Source of the DNA: Mucilaginibacter phenanthrenivorans
GTDB lineage: Bacteria > Bacteroidota > Bacteroidia > Sphingobacteriales > Sphingobacteriaceae
Length of the DNA: 64,000 nt
NCBI RefSeq assembly: GCF_024721155.1
Contig: NZ_JAHVAP010000010.1
Location: 1 to 64,000, forward strand
Direction: 5' to 3'
Part shown: piece after piece, positions 63,820 through 64,000 of the stretch
Layout of the letters: every line of letters begins with the position of its first letter
Numbering within the stretch: position 1 is the first letter of the stretch
Program-made: the position numbers and the translations under genes
Notes under the pieces: model-generated
The model's input: the letters and a program-made list of their open reading frames with translations, nothing else
Database searches by the model: none
What the model was told of the DNA's origin: nothing

Positions 63820-64000
63820 ATGGAAAACGAGGAATTACAACAAAATGAACTTAATGACCTTGTGGGTAAAATCAAGGATCATATCGCTAACAGCAGTACG
63901 CTTTCCGGTATGAAACTTTCCACCCTGGGCCTGGCAACCTTTGGACAAGGTACGCACACCTGCTGCTCGGATGCGGGCGACGATCAAATTATGCTTCCTG
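63820..64000 (+). CDS. Partial gene cut by the window end
   Basis: From ATG 63820 the frame is open to the end (60 codons): an acidic helical start (ENEELQQNELNDLVGKIKDH) with no signal, then SGMKLSTLGLATFGQGTHTC and CSDAGDDQIMLP. The family cannot be judged from this part. It begins 6 bp after the lipoprotein gene, so it is the third gene of that operon. A precursor-peptide-like layout (acidic leader, Gly/Cys-rich part) is possible but unproven. Confidence 0.45.
   Translation, partial: MENEELQQNELNDLVGKIKDHIANSSTLSGMKLSTLGLATFGQGTHTCCSDAGDDQIMLP

Noticed and set aside
1..64000. CRISPR arrays, rRNA or tRNA genes, phage structural genes
   Set aside because: None found by reading both strands; the repeats present are few and not spacer-like.

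Overview
The window looks like a chromosomal segment of a Bacteroidota bacterium, most likely family Sphingobacteriaceae (Mucilaginibacter/Pedobacter-like). This rests on the gene families present (SusC-like TonB receptor, DUF1573, DUF6232, DUF3892, DUF4178, CHC2 fragments), the lack of Shine-Dalgarno sites, lipoproteins with short signals, and several matches to the Bacteroidota promoter motif TAnnTTTG. No rRNA, tRNA, CRISPR array or integrase was seen. The species call is inference.

Layout. 1-3.0 kb: three tandem, covarying stem-loops, gene scraps (a CHC2 zinc finger and a small ORF) and an IS630-type transposase. 3.0-9.2 kb: a tight six-gene polyamine operon (SAM decarboxylase, DUF4178 membrane protein, small membrane protein, membrane-fused aminopropyltransferase, Tat-exported FAD amine oxidase, multi-pass membrane protein). 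9.2-13.1 kb: a candidate small-RNA gene, a decapitated serine hydrolase, a propeller/hydrolase and a GH18-like lipoprotein. 13.6-19.9 kb: two related peptides with a Cys-rich tail, a TonB-type receptor, a DUF1573 lipoprotein and an O-antigen-ligase-like protein. 20.2-32.8 kb: two sensor kinases, a response regulator, two AI-2E-type permeases, an SGNH-hydrolase operon and many small lineage-specific genes. 32.8-38.0 kb: a scarred zone with truncated copies of neighbouring genes and a PLD-SNF2 helicase. 38.0-58.2 kb: one uninterrupted fourteen-gene operon on the plus strand. 58.2-64.0 kb: a PD-(D/E)XK nuclease and the start of another exported-protein operon.

The 38.0-58.2 kb operon is the centrepiece. 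It combines a vWA lipoprotein, a tubulin-like GTPase, a giant actin/Hsp70-like ATPase, a ZorA-like MotA/TolQ channel with a long coiled-coil tail, a ZorB-like MotB/OmpA stator, coiled-coil membrane and lipoprotein accessories, a Dna2-like nuclease-helicase, a membrane-anchored TerB-C protein, a BrxD-like ATPase, an Lhr-like helicase and a small zinc-finger-like lipoprotein. Gene ends overlap by 4 bp or lie a few bases apart, so these are probably made together. My inference is an envelope-anchored, proton-motive-force-driven system with a cytoskeletal layer coupled to DNA processing, probably anti-phage. Each part resembles something known (Zorya, Ter-linked DNA processing, BREX), but I do not recognise the whole combination as a named system.

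The operon lies in a defence-island-like context: the PLD-SNF2 helicase upstream, a PDDEXK_4 nuclease downstream, and copies of the same small Zn-peptide gene on both sides. The segment response regulator - small gene - Zn peptide occurs intact at 31.0-32.5 kb and as a decayed copy at 36.8-37.7 kb, which suggests the island grew by segmental duplication and insertion.
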